Positions 48,828 to 62,700 of a DNA stretch of 64,000 nucleotides are shown here, piece by piece. Location: positions 186,001 to 250,000 of the forward strand of contig NZ_VLPS01000009.1 in NCBI RefSeq assembly GCF_007570865.1. The letters run 5' to 3'. Below the pieces are notes generated by a model. The model was not told the DNA's origin, searched no databases, and saw nothing but the letters and a program-made list of their open reading frames with translations. The DNA is from Atlantibacter subterraneus (GTDB lineage: Bacteria > Pseudomonadota > Gammaproteobacteria > Enterobacterales > Enterobacteriaceae). Each line of letters starts with the position of its first letter. The first letter of the stretch is position 1. Made by a program: the position numbers and the translations under genes.

Positions 48828-49176
48828 ATCACTATCCTTTATTTCAGTTTATTTTTCGGCACGTTTGCCGTGTTGACGAGAATAAGTGTACGTGGTGCAA
48901 CGTCAAGTATTCAGAGCCTGGGTAAAGCATTGAAAGTGTAAAAAACAATAATTGTTCAATTATGGAGAAAATATGAAAAAAACAAGGAGAGTGGCAAGAA
49001 AATAATTCAACTGGCTGATAAAGCAGGAAATGTGCAGAGAGTATACGTATTGCCCGCTGATAAATAAAGCGCTTACCAGGATAAATCCGGATAAATTGAC
49101 TCACCGTTGAAAATTAAAAATGTATTACGGCTGTACCGGTGCGTAATAGCCATCCGCACCGGCAGAAATAATCCCG
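48828..49176. other. spy-astE intergenic region
   Basis: About 350 bases, AT-rich, no gene. Holds the spy promoter region and, at the other end, a stem CCGGTGCG/CGCACCGG (49136-49162) just after the astE stop that could end the ast transcript, though no long T tract follows it. Confidence 0.5.
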
Positions 49177-50139
49177 TCAGGTTATCTCTTTGAGCATCAA
49201 CCCGGCCCGCAGGCCGAGCGCCACATTAGGATTCGGGAACAGGACATACTCGGTGTCGTTTTCCACCCGATAAACCGTTGCGCCATCCTCCGCCAGCACC
49301 GTGCCTTTGGCAAAGGCGGTGAAGTTCTGGGTCTGGGCCGACATATGCAGCACAAACGCCTCGCTTTGCCGGGTAATTTGCTGGGCCACTTCATAACGCA
49401 GCGGCTGGGCATTCAGGTGCTCCGAGGCTTCCCCCGCCAGCAGCGCCCGCAGTGCCGCTTTGGTGACATCAAACTGGGTGAGATCGTTTTGCCCGAACGG
49501 CTGCGCTTTCCCCAGTTCCAGGGTGCAGCTTTGCGCGTCAAAATGATCGCTACTGAAGTGGGTAAAGGTGCCGCCGGGGGCGCGATGGAATACCAGCGCC
49601 TGCAATCCGGCATCGCCCATCCAGCCTAAGAACGCCTGCGCATAGGGCGTTTTGCGCGCCGGGAAGACGCCGAAGCGCGGATGATACGAACTGCGGATCG
49701 CGGTATGCATATCCAGATGCCAGGCCGGTCCGGCGCAGGTCAGGAAGCGTTCCACGCAGTGCTCCAGCACGCAGGCGCGTCGGGTTTCGCCGCTTTCCGG
49801 GAAATTCTGCCAGCGGCCGCTGAACATGCGGTTCATATCGTCCGTGAGATAGCGCTTGCCCGCGCGTAAGGCTGCCGGATTACCTAAAATCACCAGCAAC
49901 GGGCGCACCAGGGGGATATCGCCGTGATGCAACGCCTCCATCAGCGCATCGAGCATTTCCACCGGAGCGGTTTCGTTGCCGTGAATACCCGCCGATAGCA
50001 CCAGCGCGGGGAGCGTGGCGTGATGCGGCACCAGCTCGACGACCCCTTCGTCCCACCACGTCCAGCGAAACTGCGCCGTCTCGCCACACCGTCTGGCAGG
50101 GGTTTCCCCTGCCAGGGTGTATGCCAAAAACTCCTGCAT
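49177..50139 (-). CDS. astE: Succinylglutamate desuccinylase
   Basis: 320 residues. Zinc-carboxypeptidase-like: [20 protein letters not shown] (His and Glu zinc ligands), [30 protein letters not shown] (third ligand). Last step of the AST pathway, giving succinate and glutamate. Last gene of the astCADBE operon. Confidence 0.95.
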   Translation of the reverse strand: MQEFLAYTLAGETPARRCGETAQFRWTWWDEGVVELVPHHATLPALVLSAGIHGNETAPVEMLDALMEALHHGDIPLVRPLLVILGNPAALRAGKRYLTDDMNRMFSGRWQNFPESGETRRACVLEHCVERFLTCAGPAWHLDMHTAIRSSYHPRFGVFPARKTPYAQAFLGWMGDAGLQALVFHRAPGGTFTHFSSDHFDAQSCTLELGKAQPFGQNDLTQFDVTKAALRALLAGEASEHLNAQPLRYEVAQQITRQSEAFVLHMSAQTQNFTAFAKGTVLAEDGATVYRVENDTEYVLFPNPNVALGLRAGLMLKEIT

Positions 50140-50148
50140 AACTTCACC

Positions 50149-53982
<3,834 letters not shown>

Positions 53983-53986
<4 letters not shown>

Positions 53987-55203
53987 GTTGGCGTCTTCGC
54001 GATCAGGCGCTCGCAGGCGCGGGCAAAACGTTCCAGACCGGTACTGATTTCCTCAGCGCTGATAATCAGCGACGGCGCGAAACGCACCACGTTGGCCCCG
54101 GCAATCAGCACCATCGCGCCCTCTTCTGCCGCCAGTTGGGAAATCTCTTTGGCGCGACCGGCGTAGTTGTCGCTCAGCACGCAGCCAATCAGCAGACCAA
54201 CGCCGCGCACCGCTTTAAACAGCCCGTGCTGACGGTTGATGGCCTCGATTTGCTCCACGACGGCGTCATGGCGCTGTTTGACGCCGTTCAGCACTTCCGG
54301 GGTGTTAACGATCTCCAGCACTTTCCCGGCTACCGCGCCCGCCAGCGGGTTGCCGCCGTAGGTGGTGCCGTGGGTGCCGACGGTCATCGAGCGGGAGAAC
54401 TGTTCGCGGGTCAGCATCGCGCCAATCGGGAAACCGCCACCCAGCGCTTTAGCGGTGGACAGCACGTCCGGCGTCACGCCGTAGTGCATATAGGCGTACA
54501 GCGCGCCGGTGCGGCCCACGCCGGTTTGCACTTCGTCAAAAATCAGCAGCGCATTGTGGCGATCGCACAGCTCGCGCAGCCCCTTCAGGAAAGCCGGCTC
54601 TGCGGGTACCACCCCGCCCTCGCCCTGAATCGGCTCGACGATCACCGCGCAGGTGTTGTCGTCAATCAGCGCGGCGGCGGATTGCAGATCGTTGTATACC
54701 GCGTGGGAGATATCCGGCGGCAGCGGCGCAAAGTCCTGTGAATAAGCGGGCTGGCCGCCTGCGGTGACGGTAAACAGGGTGCGGCCATGGAAGGCGTTTT
54801 TAAACGCCACGATGCCGCTTTTCTGCGGGCCGTAGACGTCGTGGGCATACTTACGCGCCAGCTTGAGCGCCGCCTCGTTGGCTTCCGCGCCGGAGTTACA
54901 GAAGAAAACCCGGTCGGCAAAGGTGGCGTCAATCAACTGCTTCGCCAGCCGCAAAATCGGTTCGTTGGTGTAGCCGTTGCCGGTGTGCCACAGCTTCCCG
55001 GCCTGCTCGTCCAGCGCCTTGCGCAGTTCCGGGTTGGCGTGGCCCAGGGCGTTTACCGCGATGCCGCCGGCAAAATCAATGTAGGATTTGCCCTGCTGAT
55101 CCCACAGCGTGGATCGCTCTGCCCGAACCGGCACAAAAGGCGCCGGTGCGTAAACCGGAATCATCCATTCATCAAAGTTCTGGCGGGTGATTGACGAAGA
55201 CAT
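53983..55203 (-). CDS. astC: Succinylornithine transaminase
   Basis: 406 residues. Class III aminotransferase: [55 protein letters not shown] with the PLP Asp, and PLP Lys in [17 protein letters not shown]. First gene of the operon; a sigma-54 promoter lies about 60-90 bases upstream, as expected for nitrogen-limited induction. Confidence 0.95.
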
Positions 55204-55276
55204 AGCGACCTCACTGGTAAATTAATGGTTGTTTAAATGTTAATAAATATGATGTGTTTGCACCCTGAATGTAGAT

Positions 55277-55293
55277 TGCAGGCTTCGTGCCAG
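55277..55293 (-). promoter_or_regulatory. Sigma-54 promoter of the ast operon
   Basis: Minus strand CTGGCACGAAGCCTGCA: -24 element TGGCACG and -12 element with GC in the correct spacing. Transcription would start near 55266, about 60 bases before astC. In E. coli astC is NtrC/RpoN dependent; NtrC sites further upstream were not resolved. Confidence 0.88.
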
Positions 55294-55624
55294 CCAGCGG
55301 TAAAAATGCATAGCGAGGGATTTAAGAAGCAATATCAATAACTTAAAAACCAGCATTATTCACTTAAACTGCATAAATAGTGAATAAATATCTGATAAAG
55401 CGGCCTGCGCATCACGATTTGCCGAGATATTATTCATCGATAAAATATAATTCTGGATTTGTGATCGCAGATGGGATTTGCTCAGGTGGTAAGCGCTTTT
55501 TTAGGGCAATACGCGCCATTTTGGTGCTCTGCGCGCCCGAAAAAGGGCGTTGCACAACAGCAGGCATACGGCCTCGATTTCTGCTACCATCCAGCCACTT
55601 ATTGCTCTTGTAACGGCAGCGACT
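55294..55624. other. astC-xthA intergenic region
   Basis: AT-rich left half holding upstream sequences for the sigma-54 promoter. The right part leads to xthA, with a possible extended -10 TGCTACCAT near 55578-55590 that has the C-TACxxT look of sigma-S promoters. No gene. Confidence 0.4.
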
Positions 55625-56431
55625 ATGAAATTCGTCTCTTTTAATATCAACGGCCTGCGCGCCCGTCCCCATCAACTTGAAGCGATTGTTGAAAAACACC
55701 AGCCCGATGTGATTGGTTTGCAGGAAACCAAAGTCCACGACGATATGTTCCCCCTCGAAGAGGTGGCGAAGCTGGGCTACAACGTGTTTTATCACGGCCA
55801 GAAAGGCCATTACGGCGTGGCGCTGCTGACCAAAGAGACCCCGATTGCGGTGCGTCGCGGCTTCCCGGATGACGACGAAGAAGCCCAGCGCCGGATTATT
55901 ATTGCCGAAGTCCCCTCGCCGCTCGGCAATCTGACGGTGATTAACGGCTATTTCCCGCAGGGCGAAAGCCGCGACCACCCGACTAAATTCCCGGCCAAAG
56001 AGAAGTTTTACCAGAACCTGCAACAGGTGCTGGAAACCGAGCTAACCAAAGAGAATCCGGTGCTGATTATGGGCGATATGAATATCAGCCCCACGGATCG
56101 GGATATTGGCATCGGCGAAGACAGCCGCAAACGCTGGTTGCGTACCGGGAAGTGCTCCTTCCTGCCGGAAGAGCGCGAATGGCTGGGCCGCCTGTTAAAC
56201 TGGGGTCTGGTGGACACCTTCCGTCACGCCAACCCGGAAACTCAGGATCGTTTCTCGTGGTTTGATTACCGCTCGCGCGGCTTTGATGACAATCGCGGGC
56301 TGCGTATCGACCTGCTGCTGGCGAGCCATCCGCTGGCCCAGCGCTGCGTGGAAACCGGCATCGACTACGATATCCGCAGTATGGAAAAGCCGTCCGATCA
56401 TGCGCCGGTGTGGGCGACCTTCAAGTTTTAA
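55625..56431 (+). CDS. xthA: Exonuclease III
   Basis: 268 residues from the ATG at 55625 ([20 protein letters not shown]). AP endonuclease motifs: [12 protein letters not shown] with the metal Glu, [14 protein letters not shown] with the catalytic Asp/Asn, and [10 protein letters not shown] at the end with Asp/His. Main AP endonuclease and 3' repair exonuclease. Confidence 0.97.
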   Translation: MKFVSFNINGLRARPHQLEAIVEKHQPDVIGLQETKVHDDMFPLEEVAKLGYNVFYHGQKGHYGVALLTKETPIAVRRGFPDDDEEAQRRIIIAEVPSPLGNLTVINGYFPQGESRDHPTKFPAKEKFYQNLQQVLETELTKENPVLIMGDMNISPTDRDIGIGEDSRKRWLRTGKCSFLPEEREWLGRLLNWGLVDTFRHANPETQDRFSWFDYRSRGFDDNRGLRIDLLLASHPLAQRCVETGIDYDIRSMEKPSDHAPVWATFKF

Positions 56432-56450
56432 CGGCCCGGCGGAGTCACTA

Positions 56451-56864
56451 ATGAAAGAAATCGATGTGGTGGCTGCCATTCTGGAGCGCAACGGGAAAAT
56501 CCTGCTGGCCCAGCGCCCGCCCGAAGGCGACCAGCCTGGCCTGTGGGAATTTCCCGGCGGTAAAGTAGAAGCAGGCGAAAACCAGCGTGAGGCGTTAATC
56601 CGCGAACTGCGTGAAGAGCTGGCGATTGACGCCTCGCCCGCGCGCTACGTGGCAAGCTACAGCTGGCCGGTCAGCGGGCGAATGATTCATCTTCACGCCT
56701 GGCATGTGCCGCAATGGGAGGGGGAGTTGCAGCAGCTAAGCCACAGCGCTCTGGTATGGTGCTTGCCCAACGAAGCCAGCCGTTACCCGCTGGCCCCGGC
56801 GGATATCCCGCTGTTGAAGGCGTTTATGGCTTCACGCGCCGCCACACCAGCGGATGGGTGCTGA
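56451..56864 (+). CDS. nudG: CTP pyrophosphohydrolase NudG
   Basis: 137 residues from the ATG at 56451. Nudix box at about 36-58 (GGKVEAGENQREALIRELRE then EL), preceded by LLAQRPPEGDQPGLWEFPGG. Removes oxidised or methylated pyrimidine nucleotides. Only 19 bases after xthA, so possibly co-transcribed; in K-12 the two are separated by the ydjXYZ-ynj cluster. The 3' end overlaps ynjH tail to tail by 41 bases. Confidence 0.93.
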   Translation: MKEIDVVAAILERNGKILLAQRPPEGDQPGLWEFPGGKVEAGENQREALIRELREELAIDASPARYVASYSWPVSGRMIHLHAWHVPQWEGELQQLSHSALVWCLPNEASRYPLAPADIPLLKAFMASRAATPADGC

Positions 56865-57096
56865 TGGTTTTATCATCCCGCTGGCACTGCAACAGCACGC
56901 CCTCTGCTTTGATGACCGCCCCTTCGGAATAGTTTTGATCCTGATAGACGCAGCACTGATTGCAGTGCTGCGCCCGCTGCCCGCCGGAACTGAACACCTC
57001 GGCGGGCACGTTAACATCCACATCCGGGCGATAGCGATCTGCCGCCGCAGGCAGTGCCATAGTCAGCGCTAAGGCCGCCGCTAATACCATCTTCAT
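56824..57096 (-). CDS. ynjH: YnjH, DUF1496 periplasmic protein
   Basis: 90 residues with signal peptide MKMVLAAALALTMALPAAA. Mature part has HCNQCCVYQDQNYSEGAVIK with clustered cysteines, as in DUF1496. Converges on and overlaps nudG, as in E. coli. Function unknown. Confidence 0.9.
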   Translation of the reverse strand: MKMVLAAALALTMALPAAADRYRPDVDVNVPAEVFSSGGQRAQHCNQCCVYQDQNYSEGAVIKAEGVLLQCQRDDKTISTHPLVWRRVKP

Positions 57097-57351
57097 AGTC
57101 TGTTCCTTTTTTACTGCCGGTTAACCCCGCGTTATTGCTAATAATATAGCCGCAGCGTCCCCGCCTCGTGGGTCGAAAAGCCGCGTTTTTTTCCATCATT
57201 TTTTCTAATGGCTGGCTGAAAAAAATCCCGTCCCGGGGTGAATTTTTGCTTGATTTAAGGCCGACCGTCGATGGTATAGTCTTTTGTGCTGCATTTTTAT
57301 GCAGGAATATTACAAATAAAATCAATCCTTCATAGCAGGAGCTTATGGTTT

Positions 57352-58695
57352 ATGGGACAGACTTTATCATTGGCGCAGTTTCTCAATACCGTTGCCGCAC
57401 GCGATCCGCACCAGGTTGAATTTGCACAAGCCGTACGGGAAGTCATGACCACGCTGTGGCCGTTTATTGAACAGAACCCGCGCTATCGCAACAACGCGCT
57501 GCTGGAGCGTCTGGTAGAGCCGGAGCGCGTGATCCAGTTCCGCGTGGTGTGGGTGGATGACCGCAACCAGGTGCAGGTTAACCGCGCATGGCGCGTGCAG
57601 TTTAACTCCGCGATCGGCCCGTTCAAGGGCGGGATGCGTTTTCACCCGACGGTGAACCTGTCGATCCTCAAGTTCCTCGGCTTCGAGCAAACCTTTAAAA
57701 ACGCCCTGACCACCCTGCCCATGGGCGGCGGCAAGGGCGGCAGCGATTTCGATCCGAAAGGCAAAAGCGACGGCGAAATCATGCGTTTCTGCCAGGCGCT
57801 GATGACTGAGCTGTATCGCCATCTGGGCGCGGATACCGATGTGCCTGCGGGCGATATCGGCGTCGGTGGCCGTGAAGTGGGCTATATGGCGGGGATGATG
57901 AAAAAGCTCTCCAACAACACCGCCTGCGTGTTTACCGGCAAAGGCCTGTCGTTCGGCGGCAGCCTGATTCGCCCGGAAGCCACCGGCTACGGATTAATTT
58001 ATTTTGTCGATGCGATGCTCAAACAGCACGGTCTGGGGATGGAAGGGATGCGCGTAGCGGTCTCCGGCTCCGGCAACGTGGCGCAATATGCCATTGAGAA
58101 AGCGATGGCATTCGGCGCGCGGGTGATCACCGCGTCGGATTCCAACGGCACCGTGGTGGACGAAGCCGGTTTCACTCAGGAAAAACTCGACCGCCTGTGT
58201 GAAATCAAAGCCAGCCGCGATGGCCGCGTCGCCGATTACGCCCGCGAGTTTGGTTTGACCTATCTGGAAGGCAAGCAACCGTGGGGCGTGCCGGTGGATA
58301 TCGCCCTGCCTTGCGCGACCCAGAACGAGCTGGATACCGATGCCGCGCGCACCCTGATCGCCAACGGCGTGAAAGTGGTAGCGGAAGGCGCGAACATGCC
58401 AACCACCATTGAAGCCACCGATCTGTTCCTCGAAGCGGGCGTGCTGTTTGCGCCGGGCAAAGCCGCTAACGCGGGCGGTGTGGCGACCTCTGGCCTGGAA
58501 ATGGCGCAAAACGCCGCGCGCATGGGCTGGAAAGCGGAAAAAGTCGATGCCCGTCTGCACCACATCATGCTGGATATTCACCAGGCCTGCGTGGCGTGGG
58601 GCGAGCAGGATAAGCAGGTTAACTACGTGCGCGGCGCGAATATCGCCGGGTTTGTGAAAGTGGCCGACGCGATGTTCGCTCAGGGCGTGATTTAA
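57352..58695 (+). CDS. gdhA: NADP-specific glutamate dehydrogenase
   Basis: 447 residues from the ATG at 57352 (MGQTLSLAQFLN), aligned with E. coli MDQTYSLESFLN. Substrate region KGGMRFHPTVNLSILKFLGF, catalytic Lys in LPMGGGKGGSDFD, NADP fold VSGSGNVAQYAIEKAMAFGA. Assimilates ammonium into glutamate. AGGAG ends 10 bases before this ATG; another ATG 7 bases earlier is out of frame. Confidence 0.97.
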   Translation: MGQTLSLAQFLNTVAARDPHQVEFAQAVREVMTTLWPFIEQNPRYRNNALLERLVEPERVIQFRVVWVDDRNQVQVNRAWRVQFNSAIGPFKGGMRFHPTVNLSILKFLGFEQTFKNALTTLPMGGGKGGSDFDPKGKSDGEIMRFCQALMTELYRHLGADTDVPAGDIGVGGREVGYMAGMMKKLSNNTACVFTGKGLSFGGSLIRPEATGYGLIYFVDAMLKQHGLGMEGMRVAVSGSGNVAQYAIEKAMAFGARVITASDSNGTVVDEAGFTQEKLDRLCEIKASRDGRVADYAREFGLTYLEGKQPWGVPVDIALPCATQNELDTDAARTLIANGVKVVAEGANMPTTIEATDLFLEAGVLFAPGKAANAGGVATSGLEMAQNAARMGWKAEKVDARLHHIMLDIHQACVAWGEQDKQVNYVRGANIAGFVKVADAMFAQGVI

Positions 58696-58702
58696 TCATA
58701 AT

Positions 58703-58726
58703 GCCGCCTGCAACCCTGCAGGCGGC
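58703..58726. terminator. Stem-loop between gdhA and topB
   Basis: GCCGCCTGCA-ACCC-TGCAGGCGGC, a perfect 10-bp stem between two convergent genes. No T tract follows, so it may act with Rho or as an mRNA end stabiliser. Confidence 0.6.
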
Positions 58727-58735
58727 TCAACGCCG

Positions 58736-60679
58736 TCATGCCGCGGGCGATGGCGCGTCTGGTTTCTTTTTCCGTTTCGCGTAGCGCGGTTTCCCTTCCC
58801 CTTTTCCCTTAGTTCCCTGTGGCGCAATCAATCCCCGAAACTGTTTCACCGGCGTCACGCGCGCCTGGTCAATCAGCGAGTACAGGGTTTGCACCAGCGG
58901 CTCCATAAAGTCCTGGTAGCGACGCTGTTTTTCGCTGATCTGCGTCAGCACCGACTCCCAGTGCGCGGTCATATCCGGCCTGGCGGCCTGTTCCGGCAGG
59001 GAGTGGATCAGCGCGCGTCCCGCTTCGGTCGAGTGAATATAGCGGCCCTTTTTCACCAGAAAGCTGCGTTTAAACAGCAGTTCGATAATCCCGGCGCGCG
59101 TCGCTTCGGTGCCTAATCCATCGGTGGCGCGCAGGATCTTTTTCAGGTCTTTATCCTGCACAAAGCGCGCGATACCGGTCATGGCCGACAGCAGCGTGGC
59201 GTCGGTGAAGTGGCGCGGCGGCTGGGTTTGCCGCTCCACCACTTCGCCGTGCTCGCACAGCAGCTGGTCACCTTTCGCCACTACCGGCAGCAGCGTACCG
59301 TCGTTATCCTCATCGCGCTCTTTGGCTCCCAGCAGCGTGCGCCAGCCCGCTTCCGCCAGGAAACGCGCTTTGGCGATAAACTTGCCGCCTGCGATATCCA
59401 GCTCGATGGTGCATTTGCGGAACACCGCATCGGCGCAAAACTGCATCAGATACTGGCGGGCGATCAGGTTGTAGACCTTCGCCTCATCCTGGGACAGCGA
59501 CACGTTAGAACTGCGCGCGGTCGGGATAATGGCATGGTGGGCATCGACTTTTTTATCGTCCCAGCAGCGGTTACGGATTTCGGTATCCACCGCAGGCTGC
59601 GGCAGTAAATCTTTCGCGTGAACGCTGATGGCGTTGATCACCGCGTGGCGTCCGGCAAAATGCTCTTCCGGCAGATAACGGCTGTCGGAGCGCGGATAGG
59701 TAATCAGCTTGTGGGTTTCGTACAGCTTCTGGCAGATATCCAGCACGTTCTGGGCGCTCAGGCCAAAGCGTTTGGCCGCCTCGATTTGCAGTGCCGAGAG
59801 TGAAAACGGCAGCGGCGCGGGTTCGCTTTCGCGCTTGTCGGCCCAGGACGTGACGTCCGCCGGCTGGCCTGCAATGCGCTTTACCACGTGCTCGGCCAGC
59901 GCCCGGTTGAGCAAACGCCCCTCTTCATCCTGATGCGGCTCGCAGGCTTCGCTGGGCTGCCACACCGCCACAAAGCGTTCCTCTTTCGGCGTGACGATAT
60001 GCGCTTTCACTTCGAAGTAGTCTTTGGCGACAAAATTCTCAATCTCTTCATCGCGCCTTACCACCAGCCCTAACACCGGGGTTTGCACCCGACCCACCGA
60101 CAATACGCCCTGATAGCCCGCGTTGCGGCCCAGCAGCGTCCAGGCGCGGGTCATATTGATGCCGTACAGCCAGTCGGCGCGGGCGCGGGCCAGCGCTGAG
60201 ACGCACAGCGGCACAAACTCGCTGTTGGAACGCAAGCGGGAGATTGCCCGCTCCACCGCCTGAGGGTTGAGATCGTTAATCAGGCAGCGCTGCACCTGTT
60301 TACGTTTCTCCGGGGAGAGCGCCAGATAATCCAGCACTTCATCCACCAGCAGTTGCCCTTCGCGATCCGGGTCACCGGCGTGGATCACTTCGCTGGCATC
60401 GGAGAGCAGTTTCTTGATCACGTTAAGCTGTTTCGCCACCGACGGACGCGGCTGAAGCTGCCATTTCTGCGGGACGATAGGCAGATCGGCCAGATTCCAG
60501 CGGGCGTAGCGGCTGTCATACACGTCCGGCTGCGCCTGCTCCAGCAGGTGGCCCACGCACCAGGTCACCACCTGATCGTTGCCGCAGGCGATAAAGCCCT
60601 CGCCCCGTCGATGGGGTTTGGGCAGCACATCGGCTATGGCGCGGGCGAGGCTGGGTTTTTCGGCAATAAATAACCGCAT
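58736..60679 (-). CDS. topB: DNA topoisomerase III
   Basis: 647 residues. Toprim [20 protein letters not shown] and [20 protein letters not shown], active-site Tyr in [32 protein letters not shown], and a basic Lys-rich tail ([18 protein letters not shown]). Type IA enzyme that decatenates replication products. Its start is 4 bases from the selD stop. Confidence 0.96.
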   Translation of the reverse strand: MRLFIAEKPSLARAIADVLPKPHRRGEGFIACGNDQVVTWCVGHLLEQAQPDVYDSRYARWNLADLPIVPQKWQLQPRPSVAKQLNVIKKLLSDASEVIHAGDPDREGQLLVDEVLDYLALSPEKRKQVQRCLINDLNPQAVERAISRLRSNSEFVPLCVSALARARADWLYGINMTRAWTLLGRNAGYQGVLSVGRVQTPVLGLVVRRDEEIENFVAKDYFEVKAHIVTPKEERFVAVWQPSEACEPHQDEEGRLLNRALAEHVVKRIAGQPADVTSWADKRESEPAPLPFSLSALQIEAAKRFGLSAQNVLDICQKLYETHKLITYPRSDSRYLPEEHFAGRHAVINAISVHAKDLLPQPAVDTEIRNRCWDDKKVDAHHAIIPTARSSNVSLSQDEAKVYNLIARQYLMQFCADAVFRKCTIELDIAGGKFIAKARFLAEAGWRTLLGAKERDEDNDGTLLPVVAKGDQLLCEHGEVVERQTQPPRHFTDATLLSAMTGIARFVQDKDLKKILRATDGLGTEATRAGIIELLFKRSFLVKKGRYIHSTEAGRALIHSLPEQAARPDMTAHWESVLTQISEKQRRYQDFMEPLVQTLYSLIDQARVTPVKQFRGLIAPQGTKGKGEGKPRYAKRKKKPDAPSPAA

Positions 60680-60683
60680 TGTG

Positions 60684-61724
60684 TTAGCGGATCTCGATCA
60701 TCGGACGGCCGCCACGGGCGGTTTTCAGTTCACCGATAGCGGTCAGGGTGATGCCGTGGCGGGCAGCGACTTCGGCGACGTCCCGTTCACAGCCCGGCTC
60801 TACTGCCAGCAGCAGCCCGCCGGAGGTCTGCGGATCGCACAGCAGATCGCGCCAGTGCGGCGGCATGTCGCCCATCAGATGACCGTAGCTGGCGAAGTTG
60901 CGGCTGCAACCGCCCGGCGCGCAGCCTTTAGCGATGTATTCTTCCACGCCCGGCAGCTTCGGCACGTCCTGATACCAGATTTCAGCTTGCAGGCCCGCGC
61001 CCTGGCAAACTTCGCTCAGGTGGCCCAGCAGGCCAAAGCCGGTGACGTCGGTCATGGCCTTAACGCCGTCGATTTCGGCGAAATCCGCGCCGGCCTTGTT
61101 CATCTGGCACATCACTTCCGTCGCCAGCCCGGCGTGCTCTTCGCGCAGCAGGTTCTTTTTCCCGGCGGTAGTCAACACGCCGATACCCAGCGGTTTGGTG
61201 AGATACAGTTTGCAGCCCGCCGTGGCGGTGCTGTTGCGCTTAACGCGCTCGGTGGGTACTACGCCGGTGACCGCCAGCCCGAAAATCGGTTCCGGCGCGT
61301 CGATGGAGTGACCGCCCGCCAGGGCAATCCCCGCCTGCTGGCAGGCGTGGCGACCACCTTCAATCACCTGGGCGGCGATTTCCGGGGCCAGTTTATCTAC
61401 CGGCCAGCCGAGAATAGCGATCGCCATAATCGGCTTGCCGCCCATCGCGAAAATGTCGCTGATGGCGTTCGTGGCGGCGATGCGGCCAAAATCGAACGGG
61501 TCGTCAACGATCGGCATAAAGAAGTCGGTGGTGCTAATCACGCAGGTGCCATCCCCCAGATCGTACACCGCCGCGTCGTCGCGGGTTTCATTGCCCACTA
61601 AAAGTTGCGGATCAATAAATTTGGCCTGGTTGCTATGCAGAATGGTTTCCAGCACTTTCGGGGAAATTTTACAGCCGCACCCAGCGCCGTGGCTGTACTG
61701 GGTTAAGCGAATAGCCTGGTTCAT
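60684..61724 (-). CDS. selD: Selenophosphate synthetase
   Basis: 346 residues from the ATG at 61724, chosen because AGGAG is 6 bases upstream; the ATG at 61730 directly abuts it. Catalytic Cys in SHGAGCGCK (Cys, not selenocysteine), metal-binding [14 protein letters not shown] and [38 protein letters not shown]. Makes selenophosphate for SelA and SelU. Co-transcribed with topB. Confidence 0.96.
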   Translation of the reverse strand: MNQAIRLTQYSHGAGCGCKISPKVLETILHSNQAKFIDPQLLVGNETRDDAAVYDLGDGTCVISTTDFFMPIVDDPFDFGRIAATNAISDIFAMGGKPIMAIAILGWPVDKLAPEIAAQVIEGGRHACQQAGIALAGGHSIDAPEPIFGLAVTGVVPTERVKRNSTATAGCKLYLTKPLGIGVLTTAGKKNLLREEHAGLATEVMCQMNKAGADFAEIDGVKAMTDVTGFGLLGHLSEVCQGAGLQAEIWYQDVPKLPGVEEYIAKGCAPGGCSRNFASYGHLMGDMPPHWRDLLCDPQTSGGLLLAVEPGCERDVAEVAARHGITLTAIGELKTARGGRPMIEIR

Positions 61725-61770
61725 GGACATCTCCTGTCGATAGTTGACGCTTCATGTCATACAGGGCGTC

Positions 61771-61895
61771 TATACCCTAAATAATTCATGTTACAGGAAG
61801 GCGGCGACGCAGCGAGACTCAGGAGCTTACATAAGTAAGTGACTGAGGCGAGTAAGGAAGCCAACGCGCCTGTAGCATGAAGTATGACGGGTATA
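61771..61895. repeat. ERIC element (IRU), 125 bp
   Basis: Begins TATACCCTAAATAATTCATG, contains the highly conserved core AGGAGCTTACATAAGTAAGT and GACTGAGGCGAG, and ends GAAGTATGACGGGTATA: an imperfect palindrome bounded by TATACCC/GGGTATA. Typical full-length enterobacterial repetitive intergenic consensus, here between selD and ydjA and likely transcribed with them. Confidence 0.92.
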
Positions 61896-61973
61896 TGGTA
61901 GCGCCAGAAGTATCTGGAGGTAAGTAGCTCCGTCTGAATTGCGAGGCTTTCGCTCACAATCCAGACAGATTGG

Positions 61974-62525
61974 TCAAAACTGGCGGACGAACGGCGAGGT
62001 GTCGGGGATGCTGGTGGTGGTAGAGGCTTTCAACTGCGGCGTACCGAGATACAGGAAACCGACGATTTTATCCTGCTCGCGGCATTCAAAGGCTTCACGC
62101 ACCTGCGGGTTGTCGGTCATCGGGCCGCTGCGCCAGATACCGTTAAAGCCCTGCGCCAGCGCCGCCATCTGCATCGCCATGACCGCGCAACCGGCAGACA
62201 GCAGTTGTTCCCACTGCGGCACTTTATGATGCTCTTCGCATTTGGCGACCACGGTGACGATCAGCGGCGCGCGAAACGGCCCGCTGCGCGCTTTTTCGAT
62301 CGCTTTGTCGTCCAGCCCGCTGTCGCGCGCCGCTTTTTCCAGTAGCTGGCTGAAGCGCTCGCGGCCTTCGCCCTCGATCATAAAGAAGCGCCACGGCTGC
62401 AGCGTGCCGTGATCCGGTGCGCGCATCGCGGCGCGGATAATGTTTTCACGCTGCTCGCCCTGCGGGGCGGGTTCCGCCAGGCGGGAAGCGCTACGGCGGT
62501 TAACTAACAGGTCTAATGCATCCAT
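61974..62525 (-). CDS. ydjA: YdjA nitroreductase
   Basis: 183 residues. Minimal nitroreductase fold binding [71 protein letters not shown]. Close to E. coli YdjA. Transcribed toward selD-topB. Physiological substrate unknown. Confidence 0.94.
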   Translation of the reverse strand: MDALDLLVNRRSASRLAEPAPQGEQRENIIRAAMRAPDHGTLQPWRFFMIEGEGRERFSQLLEKAARDSGLDDKAIEKARSGPFRAPLIVTVVAKCEEHHKVPQWEQLLSAGCAVMAMQMAALAQGFNGIWRSGPMTDNPQVREAFECREQDKIVGFLYLGTPQLKASTTTSIPDTSPFVRQF

Positions 62526-62700
62526 TTTCCGGCTCCATCAGTGATTTTCTTACACAAAATTAACACACGCCCTTAGTTTGTTACAGCTTAGCGGGTGATT
62601 GCTGCTGACAAGCGCGATCTCAAAATTTAGGATACCCTTCTTGCTAAACGTTCCGCATAGTGCGAACCGAGATCTTGTTAATCACCTTCAGGGAGAATCC

